From positions 150,592-214,591 of the forward strand of contig CAZGMJ010000001.1 in NCBI GenBank assembly GCA_964526785.1: 64,000 nucleotides of DNA. Reading direction: 5' to 3'. Shown one piece after another: positions 51,723 to 60,837 of this stretch. Under the pieces are notes generated by a model, which searched no databases, was not told the origin of the DNA, and saw nothing but the letters and a program-made list of their open reading frames with translations. Position 1 is the first letter of the stretch, and the number at the start of each line of letters is the position of its first letter. Both the position numbers and the translations under genes were made by a program. This DNA is from CAZGMJ01 sp964526785. GTDB lineage: Bacteria > Planctomycetota > Phycisphaerae > Sedimentisphaerales > Anaerobacaceae.

Positions 51723-52511
51723 CTATCGGATGAATATTTCCTTGTCCAGAAGCCCGTAGCCCGTGAAGCTTGTTCGCATCGTCATCCGTATCGCAAATAC
51801 CAGCGTAATGGCAGTGCCTGAGAAGATCGCGATCATAATCGCAATCTGGTACTTGATCGCGGTAACCGGGTCCGCGCCGCCCAGAATCACGCCCGTCATC
51901 ATGCCCGGCAGCGAAACCAGACCAATCGTTGCCATCGTTGCCACCGTTGGTGCCAGAGCCGAGTGCAGCGCATCGCTCGCAAACGGCCGAACCGCCTCGT
52001 GCAGCCTCGCCCCCTGCGCCAGAGCATGCAGAAACGCCTTCTCGCGCGTGCGGATCGTCTGATAGAAGCTCTTCAGGCCGATTATGTCGGCCCGCAGACA
52101 GTTTCCCAGTATCATCCCGCCGATCGGCACGGCGTATTGAGCGTCCATGAAAGGGTCAGTCCGCAGCAACAATCCTAAGAACAGCAGCAGCGGAACCGCC
52201 GTACCGATCAACAGACTCGCGAACAACGGCAGCCAGAACCGCCTCAGCCTCAGATTGCATCCCCGCAGAATAGACACGTCCGCCACGCAGATCATCACCA
52301 CCAGCCACGCGATATTCAGCCATACATTGTTCAGCTCGAATATGACCTGCAGGTACAGACCCACGAATGCCAGTTGCGCCGTCATCCGGACCGCGCTGAG
52401 AATCGTCCGCCCGACCAGGTCCACTCCGTACCAGAGCATAATACCCAGCGGTACCAGCAGAAGCGTGTAAGCCATCGCCAGTTGCCACGACGATATCTCA
52501 ACAGTGTTCAT
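51723..52511 (-). CDS. fetB: FetB/YbbM-type ABC transporter permease
   Basis: 262 residues from the ATG at 52511, overlapping the stop of the ATPase gene by 14 bases; GGGGAAAAGCC precedes it. Seven hydrophobic segments are visible from WQLAMAYTLLLVPLGIMLWY to the last near IAIMIAIFSGTAITLVFAI. SLPGMMTGVILGGADPVTAIKYQ matches the UPF0014/FetB family, a permease paired with FetA for iron homeostasis in E. coli. Direction of transport is debated in the family. Downstream is tRNA-Gly. Confidence 0.9.
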   Translation of the reverse strand: MNTVEISSWQLAMAYTLLLVPLGIMLWYGVDLVGRTILSAVRMTAQLAFVGLYLQVIFELNNVWLNIAWLVVMICVADVSILRGCNLRLRRFWLPLFASLLIGTAVPLLLFLGLLLRTDPFMDAQYAVPIGGMILGNCLRADIIGLKSFYQTIRTREKAFLHALAQGARLHEAVRPFASDALHSALAPTVATMATIGLVSLPGMMTGVILGGADPVTAIKYQIAIMIAIFSGTAITLVFAIRMTMRTSFTGYGLLDKEIFIR

Positions 52512-53166
52512 GGCTTTTCCCCATTTGTGAAATCGGCGCCATCTCGATCGTCCTGTCCACAAACGCGAACGCCGCCGCGTTGTGTGCAACCGTAAGCACC
52601 GTCAGGTCACCCCGGTCCGCCAGATACTCTGCCACCGCCTCCATGCTCGTCGGATCCAGCGCCGAAGTCGGCTCGTCCAGCAACAGGATAGGGCGGTCCA
52701 GCAGTAGGGCCCCAACCAACGCCACCCGTTGCTTCTCACCGCCCGACAACCCTTCCACCGCCTTGTTTCTCATATCGCCCGACAGATGAAACTGCTCCAT
52801 CAGACGGGCCGCCCCTTCGAGATTTCCCTTGAGGTGCGAATTTGCCTTATAATGGAACGGTCGCTCCAGCACCTCCTGCACGCTGCCCTGACCGATGTCG
52901 GGCTCCTGCGCCACCATCGCCACCTGCGAACGAATGTGCCAGACGGTTTCGGGACCAAGCGCAGTGCCCCTGACGTGAATCGTCCCGTCCTGCGGCTCGA
53001 TTAGCCCGATGATGCTCCGCAACAGCGTGGATTTGCCGCAGCCTGATTTGCCCGTCACCAGTACCTTCTCTCCCGCCTCCAGTTGCATCTCGAAGCCGCG
53101 CAGCACAGCCGCCCCGACGAAATCGACCGTCAGGTCCTGAATTTCGATTTCTCGATCTTTGCTCAT
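52498..53166 (-). CDS. fetA: FetA-type ABC transporter ATP-binding protein
   Basis: 222 residues from the ATG at 53166. Walker A is VTGKSGCGKST, the signature is LSGGEKQRVAL and Walker B is ILLLDEPTSALD, with a switch His in TVAHNAAAF. It is encoded just before fetB, so it is the ATPase of that importer/exporter. The open frame upstream to 53295 has no Shine-Dalgarno support. Confidence 0.9.
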   Translation of the reverse strand: MSKDREIEIQDLTVDFVGAAVLRGFEMQLEAGEKVLVTGKSGCGKSTLLRSIIGLIEPQDGTIHVRGTALGPETVWHIRSQVAMVAQEPDIGQGSVQEVLERPFHYKANSHLKGNLEGAARLMEQFHLSGDMRNKAVEGLSGGEKQRVALVGALLLDRPILLLDEPTSALDPTSMEAVAEYLADRGDLTVLTVAHNAAAFAFVDRTIEMAPISQMGKSHEHC

Positions 53167-53358
53167 TCCAATTCCGAAACAGCGGCCTTTCGGCTCGCTG
53201 ACTTCGCTGCAACATACGTTGGCTGCCGGCCGGACAGTTCGCCGCGCACCACGCAGCTGTTCACACGCGTCTGAACCCGACAGCCATAACCACATTTGGC
53301 GTTATGCCAGAGACCGCGTGTTGCTTCACCTTGCTCTCTCCGTTTGACGCCTCGCGCG

Positions 53359-54054
53359 CTACTCGATCTCTGCCACCGACACGTCATCGAAGCTCGTCGC
53401 CGCATCCGCCTTGGTCCACAGGCCGATCATTCCTGCGTCCGTAAACACATCCGTCTCGACCTCGATCAGCAGCTTGCCGTCCAGACTTGCCTTGATCGTG
53501 GTATCGCGATGTTCGATGGCGATTTCATGCCATTGCTCGGGATCCACATCCACATCTGCCGACCCGATCTGCTTGCGCCGGCCTCCCTTTACGTAGTAGA
53601 CGCGGAAGTTGTTCTCCAGCGGATTCCATCGGGCAATGTAGTAATTGTCCGCATCCTGAGCCCGCCAGATCGGACCGCCGCCCTGATCCTCCTGCCCCGT
53701 ACCCGCCTTGACCATCACGCGCAGGCCGACGTCTCGATACCGCGTATCCTCGGCGATAAGAAGATTGTACGTTCTGCCGCGATTCTTGGTCTGCGTTACC
53801 GCTACGGCCTGAGGCTCGCTTGGTGCCGACCTATCCTCCACGACCTCCCATTTCGCCGGAGCCCCCGTCGAGGCCGTTTCCGCAACCGACCAGCCCGTCG
53901 GAATCTCGCCGGCCGCCTCGCTGTCGAAATTCCACAGCCAGTACCGTCGGCCCAGACGCTGCAAATCCTCCACCTGACACGAGGCCGCAAGCAACCCAAT
54001 CCCCGCGGCCAGAACGATGCTCCGCCATGTTCGCATCCTGCCACTGCTCTTCAT
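53359..54054 (-). CDS. DUF1080/LamG-like exported lipoprotein
   Basis: 231 residues, ATG at 54054. The lipobox is GLLAASC. The mature protein starts FDSEAAGEIPTGW and contains IWRAQDADNYYIARWNPLEN, IGSADVDVDPEQWHEIAIE, KASLDGKLLIEVE and GMIGLWTKADAATSFDDVSV, a concanavalin-A-like fold of the 3-keto-disaccharide hydrolase group, a common planctomycete family. The catalytic function here is not evident. It lies 192 bases upstream of fetA. Confidence 0.86.
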   Translation of the reverse strand: MKSSGRMRTWRSIVLAAGIGLLAASCQVEDLQRLGRRYWLWNFDSEAAGEIPTGWSVAETASTGAPAKWEVVEDRSAPSEPQAVAVTQTKNRGRTYNLLIAEDTRYRDVGLRVMVKAGTGQEDQGGGPIWRAQDADNYYIARWNPLENNFRVYYVKGGRRKQIGSADVDVDPEQWHEIAIEHRDTTIKASLDGKLLIEVETDVFTDAGMIGLWTKADAATSFDDVSVAEIE

Positions 54055-54099
54055 TCTTCGTCTCCTTGACTTTGCAAGCCCTTGCTGATGTCTACCGAT

Positions 54100-54444
54100 T
54101 CAGCACGTCAGATGAAATCCCGCCGCAATTTCCTCCCCGCCAGCCGCAAGTTCGTTGAACCGCCCGACAGCCTCCCCCGTATCCATCGCCTCCAGGCGAA
54201 TCTTTTTCTCATCCACAACCCGCCTGACTTCATCCGAAACGCGCATCACCCCCTGCGCCCCACAGCCGATGACGATAACCGTCGGTTCCGCGTCGAACAG
54301 AACGTCCATGTCCTCTATCCGCAGCCGATGCCCTTCCCGTCTCCACCAGTTGGCGTGCACCCGGCCGCCCGCAATGACCACGTCCTTCTCGTACGCCTCT
54401 GCGTCAATCACAATCCTGCCGAATTCGTATCCATCCACGTGCAT
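54100..54444 (-). CDS. Mth938-like (DUF498) domain protein
   Basis: 114 residues from the ATG at 54444, chosen because AGGAGG lies eight bases upstream; the frame extends to 54573. MHVDGYEFGRIVIDAEAYEK, IAGGRVHANWWRREGH, TVIVIGCGAQGVMRV and the ending GEEIAAGFHLTC match the Mth938/AAMDC-like fold. No enzyme function is known for the family. It is 45 bases ahead of the DUF1080-like gene. Confidence 0.86.
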   Translation of the reverse strand: MHVDGYEFGRIVIDAEAYEKDVVIAGGRVHANWWRREGHRLRIEDMDVLFDAEPTVIVIGCGAQGVMRVSDEVRRVVDEKKIRLEAMDTGEAVGRFNELAAGGEEIAAGFHLTC

Positions 54445-54703
54445 ATTCCCGGCCTCCTGCCGAAAAAACATGTCGCTGACTTCGCGCACCTCAAGCATAC
54501 CGTTCCGCAGGCGAAATGCAAGCACTACTGGTCCGGTCCCACCCCTCTGATCGCTGCCGCAAGGCCGGACCAATCCGAAAGACGCCCCGCGCTTGCAACG
54601 TTGCCGCCATTACTATAGAGTACCCGTGGCGCCGGCGGGGCATCGCCTCCCACGCCCGGCACAGTGTGGGACTTTGGCGGCCCGACAAAAACCTGTGCCA
54701 TCC

Positions 54704-54788
54704 GGAGCAGTGGCCGAGCGGCTTAAGGCGACGGTCTTGAAAACCGTTGTGCCGAAAGGCACCGGGGGTTCGAATCCCTCCTGCTCCG
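54704..54788 (+). tRNA. tRNA-Ser, anticodon UGA
   Basis: 85-nt class II tRNA: acceptor GGAGCAG pairs with CTGCTCC, D arm TGGCCGAGCGGCTTAAGGC, anticodon stem CGGTC/ACCG with loop TTGAAAA holding TGA, a long variable arm (TGTGCCGAAAGGCACC) and T arm GGGGGTTCGAATCCCTC. CCA is not encoded. Confidence 0.95.
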
Positions 54789-54906
54789 TTGCTTGACATG
54801 CGATGACAATGCGTCACGTGTGGCATGTAGCTTCGCGTGTGAATCGCAATCCCGCTCCAGTCGATTTGGTATACCTCAGAACTCTTGCGTGGATGGCGGA
54901 CGAATC

Positions 54907-56877
54907 ATGTGTGCGAAAGGACGAATCAGATTGCTGAATGCATTTTTGCTATGGTTTCTCATTGCGCTGCCTGCACCCGCGGCGGCATTCCATGAGGGGC
55001 ACGGCCTGGTTGTCGTTGAGGCCGAGGCCTGCGATTGCGCCGCTGACGAGCAATGGCCATGGGTTGCAGACGCCGACTATGAGGGATTCTCTGGAACTGG
55101 CTACCTGCAGGACAGCAACCCGAACGACAATCCCAATCGCCGCTGGGGCCAAACGGAAGGATTCTCCTGCGCCGTCAAGCTCCGCGGCGGCACCTACTAT
55201 CTCTGGTTACTGCGATGGGTTCCCGGCAACGACACGCCGGGCAGTTGGGGTCGCGACGCAGGGGGCAAGAGGTCCAACTCCGTCCATATTGGCTTCGACG
55301 GCAAATATCTCGGCACTATGTTTGACAACAAGGATGGTGACTACGAGCGGTGGTCTTGGAAGGGACCCGCCACCTTTGCAGCCGATGCAGGCTTGCATAC
55401 GATCCACATCCGCGCGCGTGAGGGGGGCTATGCGATTGATCGGTTACTGCTCACAACCATCCCCGGCTTTGTGCCGACCAGAACCGCTCCGGGGGCTCTC
55501 GCCGAACTCAGAGAGTCCGCACGGCGGTTGGCGCAGATCGAAGCCGATCGCCGGGCGAATCTAGCTGCGATGCAGGCCGGTCGGCCAGGCTGGCCGATGC
55601 ACAAGATAGACAGCAGGCTGTGGAACCACAACTCCTTGAGCCCCGGCGATGTGAACCGGGACGGCAATACCGACTGGGCCGTCATCCACGAAGGGCCGGA
55701 CAAATACACGTTCCTGCTCCATCCCGGCACCGACGGCGACGTCACCGCTAAGTGGCGAAAAGTGATTGTCGGGGAAGGCACGAATCCGGAATATTCGGAT
55801 TTCGCGGATTTCGATGGTGATGGAAACCTCGACATCGTCGGCGCCGGCGGCCACGGAGCAGGCCTGAAGATATTCTGGGGCCCGGAACCCTCGGAGGTAG
55901 CCGACCCGGACGCCTGGACCGATAGCGGCGTGATGGAATCTACCCGCAATCGGGGGCACTTTCTATACGTGCAAAGCCGTGACATCAACACAGATGGTGC
56001 GATCGACATGGTCGTCGGCGGCCGTGTGCAGGGCACGCATTCACTCGAAGATGTGGCTGGTCGAAGAACCGCCGGCATCATTTGGATCGAGGCTCCGGCC
56101 GACCGCCGTGACCGGCGCGACCTGTCCAAGTGGACGATTCACGATATCGATCCGCTCACAAAGGGTGGCCACGGATTCATATTCCTGGACGTCGACATGG
56201 ATGGCGACGAAGACATCATCAATTCCAACGCCGACTGGAACACAACGCAGGCTGAGGAGACAATCGTTTGGTATCGCAATCCGGGCCCCCGTTCAGCGAA
56301 ACAAAAGGAGCCTTGGCCCGCGCATCTCATCTACCGGGGACCCGAAATCTACTCAAAAGGCCAATTGGCCCCGGGAGATTTGGACAATGATGGATTAACA
56401 GATTTCTGTGTCCAGACGGAAAAGAGCGTCTTCTACTTTCGAAGAGCCGGTGTGGATCCGGTGCTTTGGCGGCGGATCGTCATCCCCAAACCCGTCATCA
56501 CGCAGTGGTTGGCCAGACCGACAAAACTCGCTGACATTAACGCAGACGGCCGGCTGGACATTGTCGGCATGCTCATTCACGACGAAAAGGGCAACCTGCC
56601 TGCCGACAAGGCTTCCGTCTTCTGGATGTCGTGTACCGGTGAAGAACCTGCCGCCGACAACTGGGCAACCCACGTCATTAAGTGGTCTGATGGGGTGAAT
56701 ACCGGGAAACACTATCAGGGAGAGAAGTGGGACCATTGCCGCTTTGCGGACGTGGACGATGACGGCGACATCGACATCGTCGGAAATTGCGAGGAACACT
56801 ACACAATAAACGATGGACAAAAGGCAACGACCATCGGCGTCGCATGGTTCGAAAACCAGCTTTCGAACCATCGATAG
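54907..56877 (+). CDS. FG-GAP/VCBS repeat exoprotein with N-terminal carbohydrate-binding-like domain
   Basis: 656 residues from the ATG at 54907. A signal peptide (LLNAFLLWFLIALPAPAAA) precedes a beta domain of about 170 residues with VVVEAEACDCAADEQWPWVA, like family 35/6 CBMs. The second half holds FG-GAP-type calcium-binding blades: PGDVNRDGNTDWAVIHEG, FADFDGDGNLDIVGAGGH, DINTDGAIDMVVGG, DVDMDGDEDIINSNADW, DLDNDGLTDFCVQ, DINADGRLDIVGM and DVDDDGDIDIVGN. It forms a beta-propeller for ligand or surface binding. It is the first gene of a plus-strand group but the next gene is 2.3 kb away. Confidence 0.9.
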   Translation: MCAKGRIRLLNAFLLWFLIALPAPAAAFHEGHGLVVVEAEACDCAADEQWPWVADADYEGFSGTGYLQDSNPNDNPNRRWGQTEGFSCAVKLRGGTYYLWLLRWVPGNDTPGSWGRDAGGKRSNSVHIGFDGKYLGTMFDNKDGDYERWSWKGPATFAADAGLHTIHIRAREGGYAIDRLLLTTIPGFVPTRTAPGALAELRESARRLAQIEADRRANLAAMQAGRPGWPMHKIDSRLWNHNSLSPGDVNRDGNTDWAVIHEGPDKYTFLLHPGTDGDVTAKWRKVIVGEGTNPEYSDFADFDGDGNLDIVGAGGHGAGLKIFWGPEPSEVADPDAWTDSGVMESTRNRGHFLYVQSRDINTDGAIDMVVGGRVQGTHSLEDVAGRRTAGIIWIEAPADRRDRRDLSKWTIHDIDPLTKGGHGFIFLDVDMDGDEDIINSNADWNTTQAEETIVWYRNPGPRSAKQKEPWPAHLIYRGPEIYSKGQLAPGDLDNDGLTDFCVQTEKSVFYFRRAGVDPVLWRRIVIPKPVITQWLARPTKLADINADGRLDIVGMLIHDEKGNLPADKASVFWMSCTGEEPAADNWATHVIKWSDGVNTGKHYQGEKWDHCRFADVDDDGDIDIVGNCEEHYTINDGQKATTIGVAWFENQLSNHR

Positions 56878-57224
56878 AGTTGTCCGCAGGAAACTGCAAG
56901 CATGAAGGCGGTGCTGATCTGCCTTATCTATAACGCAGGCAGGGACTATATCTCGGATCCGTGCCACCGACTCATATGATCAAGTGTCTATTGAGCGACG
57001 ATATCGAAAGAAAACGCGCACTGTAGGTCGGGCGAGATCGCCGCTTACGGCCGAGGCGTGGGTGCTGTTTCAGCCCTGCAAGTGGCCCGATACAGGCTGG
57101 ATTGTGCAAGTGCAGCCGGGTATCTGCAATACCAGCAACCACGTATAGTTCTCACCGATGTCACCTCTGGCAGGATGAAGGGCAAAGTCCGTCGGGGATG
57201 TCAATGCCTGATAATGCGTACTCT
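56878..57224. other. Intergenic region, nothing recognised
   Basis: 347 bases after the FG-GAP gene and before the recombinase remnant. No gene or repeat was recognised. Confidence 0.4.
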
Positions 57225-57255
57225 GGGGAATTCCGGGGATACCATACTTAATTCC
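57225..57255. repeat. GGAATT-bounded short repeat-like sequence
   Basis: A 31-base segment starting GGGGAATTCCGGGGATACC and ending ACTTAATTCC, with GGAATT/AATTCC as inverted ends. From memory, similar segments occur next to mobile genes in other bacteria; this could not be checked. It directly abuts the recombinase remnant on its 3' side. Confidence 0.45.
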
Positions 57256-57382
57256 ATATTGGACTTCGATCACCTTGGCCTCCACGGCTCAGAACATACG
57301 TATAGATCATCGTCCTTTTTATCTCCTCATGGCCCAGAAATTGTTGGGCGGACAGTCTATCCACACCAAAGACAGCTCCCAT
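57248..57382 (-). pseudogene. Tyrosine recombinase (integron-integrase-like) C-terminal remnant
   Basis: In one minus-strand frame the last ~45 codons read LSAQQFLGHEEIKRTMIYTY, then VLSRGGQGDRSP and a stop at 57248. This is the C-terminal catalytic box of the family: LGH (conserved Gly-His) and the nucleophile Tyr in TMIYTY, followed by the Gly-rich tail typical of integron integrases. Upstream the frame is closed and no Arg-Lys-His boxes are seen, so only a fragment remains. Confidence 0.6.
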
Positions 57383-58230
57383 ACTCGCCTGTGATCATCC
57401 CATTGCAGCACCTCTCGCCGGGGCCAGGCTTTGTCTGAATACTCCGTCGTCGGCCCGAGAGCGAGCGGTTTTTCGTCTGGCAAGGACGGCGAAACAGGCG
57501 ATATTGGATATATCGTCGATGCAGCCGGACGCCGTCCAGACGGACAACAGCGGCTGCCTTGATCCGACAGCAAATCAAACAGCTCAAGAAAACAAGCCGC
57601 TCGAAGCCAGATCGAGTTTTCAGGCACAGCCTAATACAAAACCTCCCCGGGAAAAACCACAAAAACCTTCAGCAAACTCCGTAACGCTTACTCCCCCATT
57701 CTACCATTTCCCCCCAAAACCGCAAACCACGATTTCCCCAAAAACTTCAACTCGTTTCAACTCTCGAATCTCGATTCTCCATTCTCATTTCGCTCCCCGC
57801 CAATCCTTTTCTCAGAAAATGGCCTCCATTCCCCATCTATCATGTAAATCATCCACAAGGCCAAAGTCCCCACCCCGAATGCGCCCAGGTCGGCCCCTTA
57901 CAGTGATATGCAAATACCACAGCGGCCACAAGGAGGACTCTTGCAGATGCCGGCATCGAAAAGAGGCCTCTGAAGCTGGACGCCCGGCCGACCGATTCCC
58001 TGGGACAGAATCGTCCCCCTCGCCAATCTTGTGAATCTTGTTCATCCTGTCCAAAAAACCGTCTCATCTCTGTGTCCTCGGTGCCCTCTGCGGCCAGAAG
58101 ACCTTGCCTTTTCACCCCCCTCCTTTCAATCTCGCAAATCTCCCCGTCGCCGCATGCCTCGTACCCCCAAGTCATTGAAGCCTGGGCCACTCCCATGGTA
58201 CGCAGCAGTACGATGACCACAAAGGCAGGC
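57383..58230. other. Repeat-rich non-coding region with pyrimidine-skewed stretches
   Basis: About 850 bases. Between 57600 and 57830 the plus strand is strongly C/A/T with little G. At 58025-58052 there is a 10-base-periodic motif (reverse form GACAGGATGAACAAGATT) and at 58063-58095 a motif whose reverse form reads GAGGACACAGAGATGAG. No credible gene; the open frames here have no Shine-Dalgarno and poor composition. Confidence 0.55.
58025..58095 (-). repeat. Copies of the ACAGGAT-type and CACAGAG-type dispersed motifs
   Basis: Minus strand: GACAGGATGAACAAGATT (58052-58025 region) and GGACACAGAGATGAG (58077-58063 region). Related forms recur at 63128-63160, 63492-63520 and 62774-62798. Confidence 0.55.
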
Positions 58231-58352
58231 CCCCTTGCCCTGGCGTTGCCTGCATGTCGTTCATGCAAGCGATCGGGAGAGAGAGGGCCGTCGCAGATGC
58301 CTGCATCGAGAATGGCCCACCTCTCTGATCGCAAAAGGGCCGCCCGGCCCGC
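58231..58352 (+). repeat. 122-bp inverted repeat, left copy
   Basis: Matches the reverse complement of 63765-63886 with about two mismatches. Inside are small dyads: TGCATG/CATGCA around TCGTT, GATGC/GCATC, and GGGCCGCCCGGCCC near the right end. The copies lie about 5.4 kb apart in opposite orientation. Confidence 0.9.
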
Positions 58353-58446
58353 CGGGATTCCTCAATTTTGCTTTTTACTTTTTAATCTTTGATTTTTCTC
58401 CGAACATTTTACGCCTGCCGGTAGTCTACTATATATCTAACGAATA
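58345..58446 (+). repeat. Second inverted repeat, left copy (about 100 bp)
   Basis: Matches the reverse complement of 62912-63019 with scattered differences: the segment GCCGGGATTCCTCAATTT and a nearby CTTTTTAATCTTTGATTTTT are shared. It overlaps the end of the 122-bp repeat. Confidence 0.8.
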
Positions 58447-58555
58447 ACAAGTGAGACAGTCACCTTCGGTAGAGGACGCCAGCGGATATCATAAAGCACC
58501 TTTTTGAACATTTCCGTCTGCGTCGTGCGCATTCTGTCTCGAAAATGGCCTTTTT

Positions 58556-58660
58556 ATGGAGATCCAGTATGGCCACAGCACCCAAATCGAAGCCAACAGG
58601 AGAAACGCAACCAAATCCACCGGCCCCAAAAACCCCGAAGGCAAAGTCAAAGTCGCCATC
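58556..58660 (+). pseudogene. Fragment of the ANRxNAxKSTGPxTPEGK family
   Basis: The plus frame from ATG 58556 encodes QIEANRRNATKSTGPKNPEG near its start, the diagnostic beginning of a widespread uncharacterised family. After that (about 58635) the sequence loses similarity, so a frameshift or truncation is likely. The family usually continues with an SxxNAxKHGL segment, which is absent here. Confidence 0.45.
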
Positions 58661-59173
58661 GTCCTCTCGCTCCGGATGGGCGCCAGGACTCCCTTGGCCT
58701 TGAACGCCGCCTTGGACTGCGTTCGTTTGTTCTGCATGGTTCGTCTCATGGATCAGTTGTCGATCCAGGCAATGAATCCACCGTAATCCGTGACCCAGTT
58801 CTTGGGGAGTATGATATTCCTGCTGACGAGATGCAGTGAAGCCGGATCCGCCTGGCAACAGCGAACCAATTGTTATTCGCCATGGTGTTCCATGTTGTTG
58901 CCGGCATGTTGGGTTTTACGAATTCCGATGCAATCGTGCGAGTTGCATATACCGGTATCGCAGGCGAAATAATGCAGGCGGCTGGTCGGATTCCAGTGGC
59001 ATATGTCGATACACAATCAAGCGGGGTGGCATGGCTGGCGGAAATTCTTGGACGCGGCAAAATAAGTTCACCGCAGTTTCGCTGGCGGGGGTATAATATA
59101 AGACTGCATAAATAATGCAGGGCAGGGCCCTCCGAAGGTGGCCCGAATTGTCTGACATGGGCAGGGTGCATTT
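58661..59173. other. Intergenic region, nothing recognised
   Basis: About 510 bases before the DUF1549 gene. Open frames exist on both strands but none has a Shine-Dalgarno or known motif. Confidence 0.4.
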
Positions 59174-60787
59174 ATGAAGTTGTGTATCGCAGCTCAGTGC
59201 CGACCGCAGAATAAGTGCCGTCGCAGGGTCTTGCTTGTGTTTTTCGCTCTCTTCGTGCCCATTGCACTCGATGCTGCACCGAGCCGAGCCGCCGTTCATC
59301 CCTTCGAAAGCGACGTGCCCTTTTCGCCGCAAAACGGCATCGATTCCCTCATCCTGCCTGCCTTGCGTCAGCGCGGGATCGAGCCGGCTAATCTGTGCTC
59401 GGATGCGGTTTTCGTTCGCCGCGTGTACCTGGATGTCATCGGTACGCTGCCGCAGGCCCAGGATGTTCGCAAGTTCCTGGCCGACGAGAATCCCGACAAA
59501 CGAGCGATTCTGATCGATGATCTGCTGGAACGCGAGACATTTGCCGATTATTGGTCGCTCAAGTGGTGCGACATCTTGCGGGTCAAGGCCGAATTCCCGA
59601 TCAACCTCTGGCCCAACGCCGTGCAGGCGTACCATCGCTGGATACATACCTGCCTGCGGGACAACATGCCCTACGATCAGTTCTCGCGGGCGCTGCTGAC
59701 ATCGAGCGGCAGCAACTTCCGCGTGCCGCCTGTCAATTTCTACCGGGCCCTGCAGGGGCACGAGCCGTCGGCAATCGCCGAGGCCGTCGCGCTGACCTTT
59801 ATGGGTGTGCGGCCGAGCCAATGGCCCGAGCAGCGGCGAAAGGGTATGGAGGCCTTCTTCTCCCGCGTGGCGTACAAGAGCACCGCTGAATGGAAGGAGG
59901 AGATCGTGCACCTCGACCCGGCGGCCGACACGCCGCTGCGAGCGGTTCTTCCTGACGGCAGGGATATCATAATCCCCACCGGCCGGGACCCGCGGGAAGT
60001 GTTTGCCGACTGGTTGATCGAGGCTGATAACCCGTGGTTCGCCCGCAATATCGTCAATCGCATCTGGGCGTGGCTGTTCGGCCGGGGCATCATACACGAG
60101 CCGGATGACATTCGCCCGGACAATCCTCCGGTCCACCCGCTGTTGTTGCGGTTCCTGGAGAAGGAACTGGTCAAGGCGGAGTACGACCTGCGTCACATCT
60201 ATCGGCGCATCCTGAACTCCGGCACGTATCAGCAGTCATGCATTCCCAGGGGCGATCCGGAGCAGGCCGAAACGCTGTTTGCCTGCTACCCGGTCCGGCG
60301 GCTCGACGCCGAGGTGCTGATCGATGCGCTGTGCGGCATTTCCGGCACGCAGGAGAGCTACAGCAGTGCGATTCCCGAGCCGTTCACGTTCGTACCCGAA
60401 GAGAACCGGTCCATCGAACTGGCGGACGGGAGCATCACGAGCCAGTTCCTTGAGATGTTCGGCCGGCCGTCGCGCGATACAGGGCTGGTGTCCGAGCGCA
60501 ACAATGAGCCCAGCGACGCCCAGCGGTTGCACCTGCTGAATTCGAGCCACATTCAGAACAAGATCGAGCGAAGCGGCCGGATAAACGGCTTGACGCGATT
60601 CGCCAGGGGCAATCCGCGGACGCTGGCGAACATGATCTACCTGAGCGTTCTGTCACGCTATCCGACGCAGGCGGAACTGGCCGTCGTGCAGCAATACACC
60701 GAGACGAAGGGCATGAATATCCGAAACGCGACCCACGATCTGGTGTGGGCGCTGATCAATACCAAGGAGTTTCTGTATCGGCATTGA
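59174..60787 (+). CDS. DUF1549/DUF1553 protein
   Basis: 537 residues. A signal-like hydrophobic segment (RVLLVFFALFVPIALDA) is followed by the DUF1549 region (VYLDVIGTLPQAQDVRKFL, RAILIDDLLERETFADYWSL, KWCDILR) and the DUF1553 region (NIVNRIWAWLFGRGIIHEPD, NSGTYQQS, RRLDAEVLIDALCG, FGRPSRDTGLVSER, RLHLLNSSHIQNKI). These paired domains are a planctomycete hallmark and usually go with a DUF1501 partner. A haem domain, often fused in this family, is missing here. Function is unknown, though extracellular protein complexes are suspected. Confidence 0.93.
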   Translation: MKLCIAAQCRPQNKCRRRVLLVFFALFVPIALDAAPSRAAVHPFESDVPFSPQNGIDSLILPALRQRGIEPANLCSDAVFVRRVYLDVIGTLPQAQDVRKFLADENPDKRAILIDDLLERETFADYWSLKWCDILRVKAEFPINLWPNAVQAYHRWIHTCLRDNMPYDQFSRALLTSSGSNFRVPPVNFYRALQGHEPSAIAEAVALTFMGVRPSQWPEQRRKGMEAFFSRVAYKSTAEWKEEIVHLDPAADTPLRAVLPDGRDIIIPTGRDPREVFADWLIEADNPWFARNIVNRIWAWLFGRGIIHEPDDIRPDNPPVHPLLLRFLEKELVKAEYDLRHIYRRILNSGTYQQSCIPRGDPEQAETLFACYPVRRLDAEVLIDALCGISGTQESYSSAIPEPFTFVPEENRSIELADGSITSQFLEMFGRPSRDTGLVSERNNEPSDAQRLHLLNSSHIQNKIERSGRINGLTRFARGNPRTLANMIYLSVLSRYPTQAELAVVQQYTETKGMNIRNATHDLVWALINTKEFLYRH

Positions 60788-60837
60788 TGCGGTTCAAGCC
60801 GCTCGGTCCGTGCGTGCAGAAACCGGGAGAAGGTTCC

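Noticed and set aside
57504..58034. Plus-strand frame of 176 codons between the recombinase remnant and the inverted repeats
   Set aside because: Low-G, pyrimidine-skewed DNA keeps many frames open; no start signal or family motif.
58746..59171. Minus-strand frame of 141 codons upstream of the DUF1549 gene
   Set aside because: No ribosome-binding site, odd composition, and no motif; probably a chance open frame.
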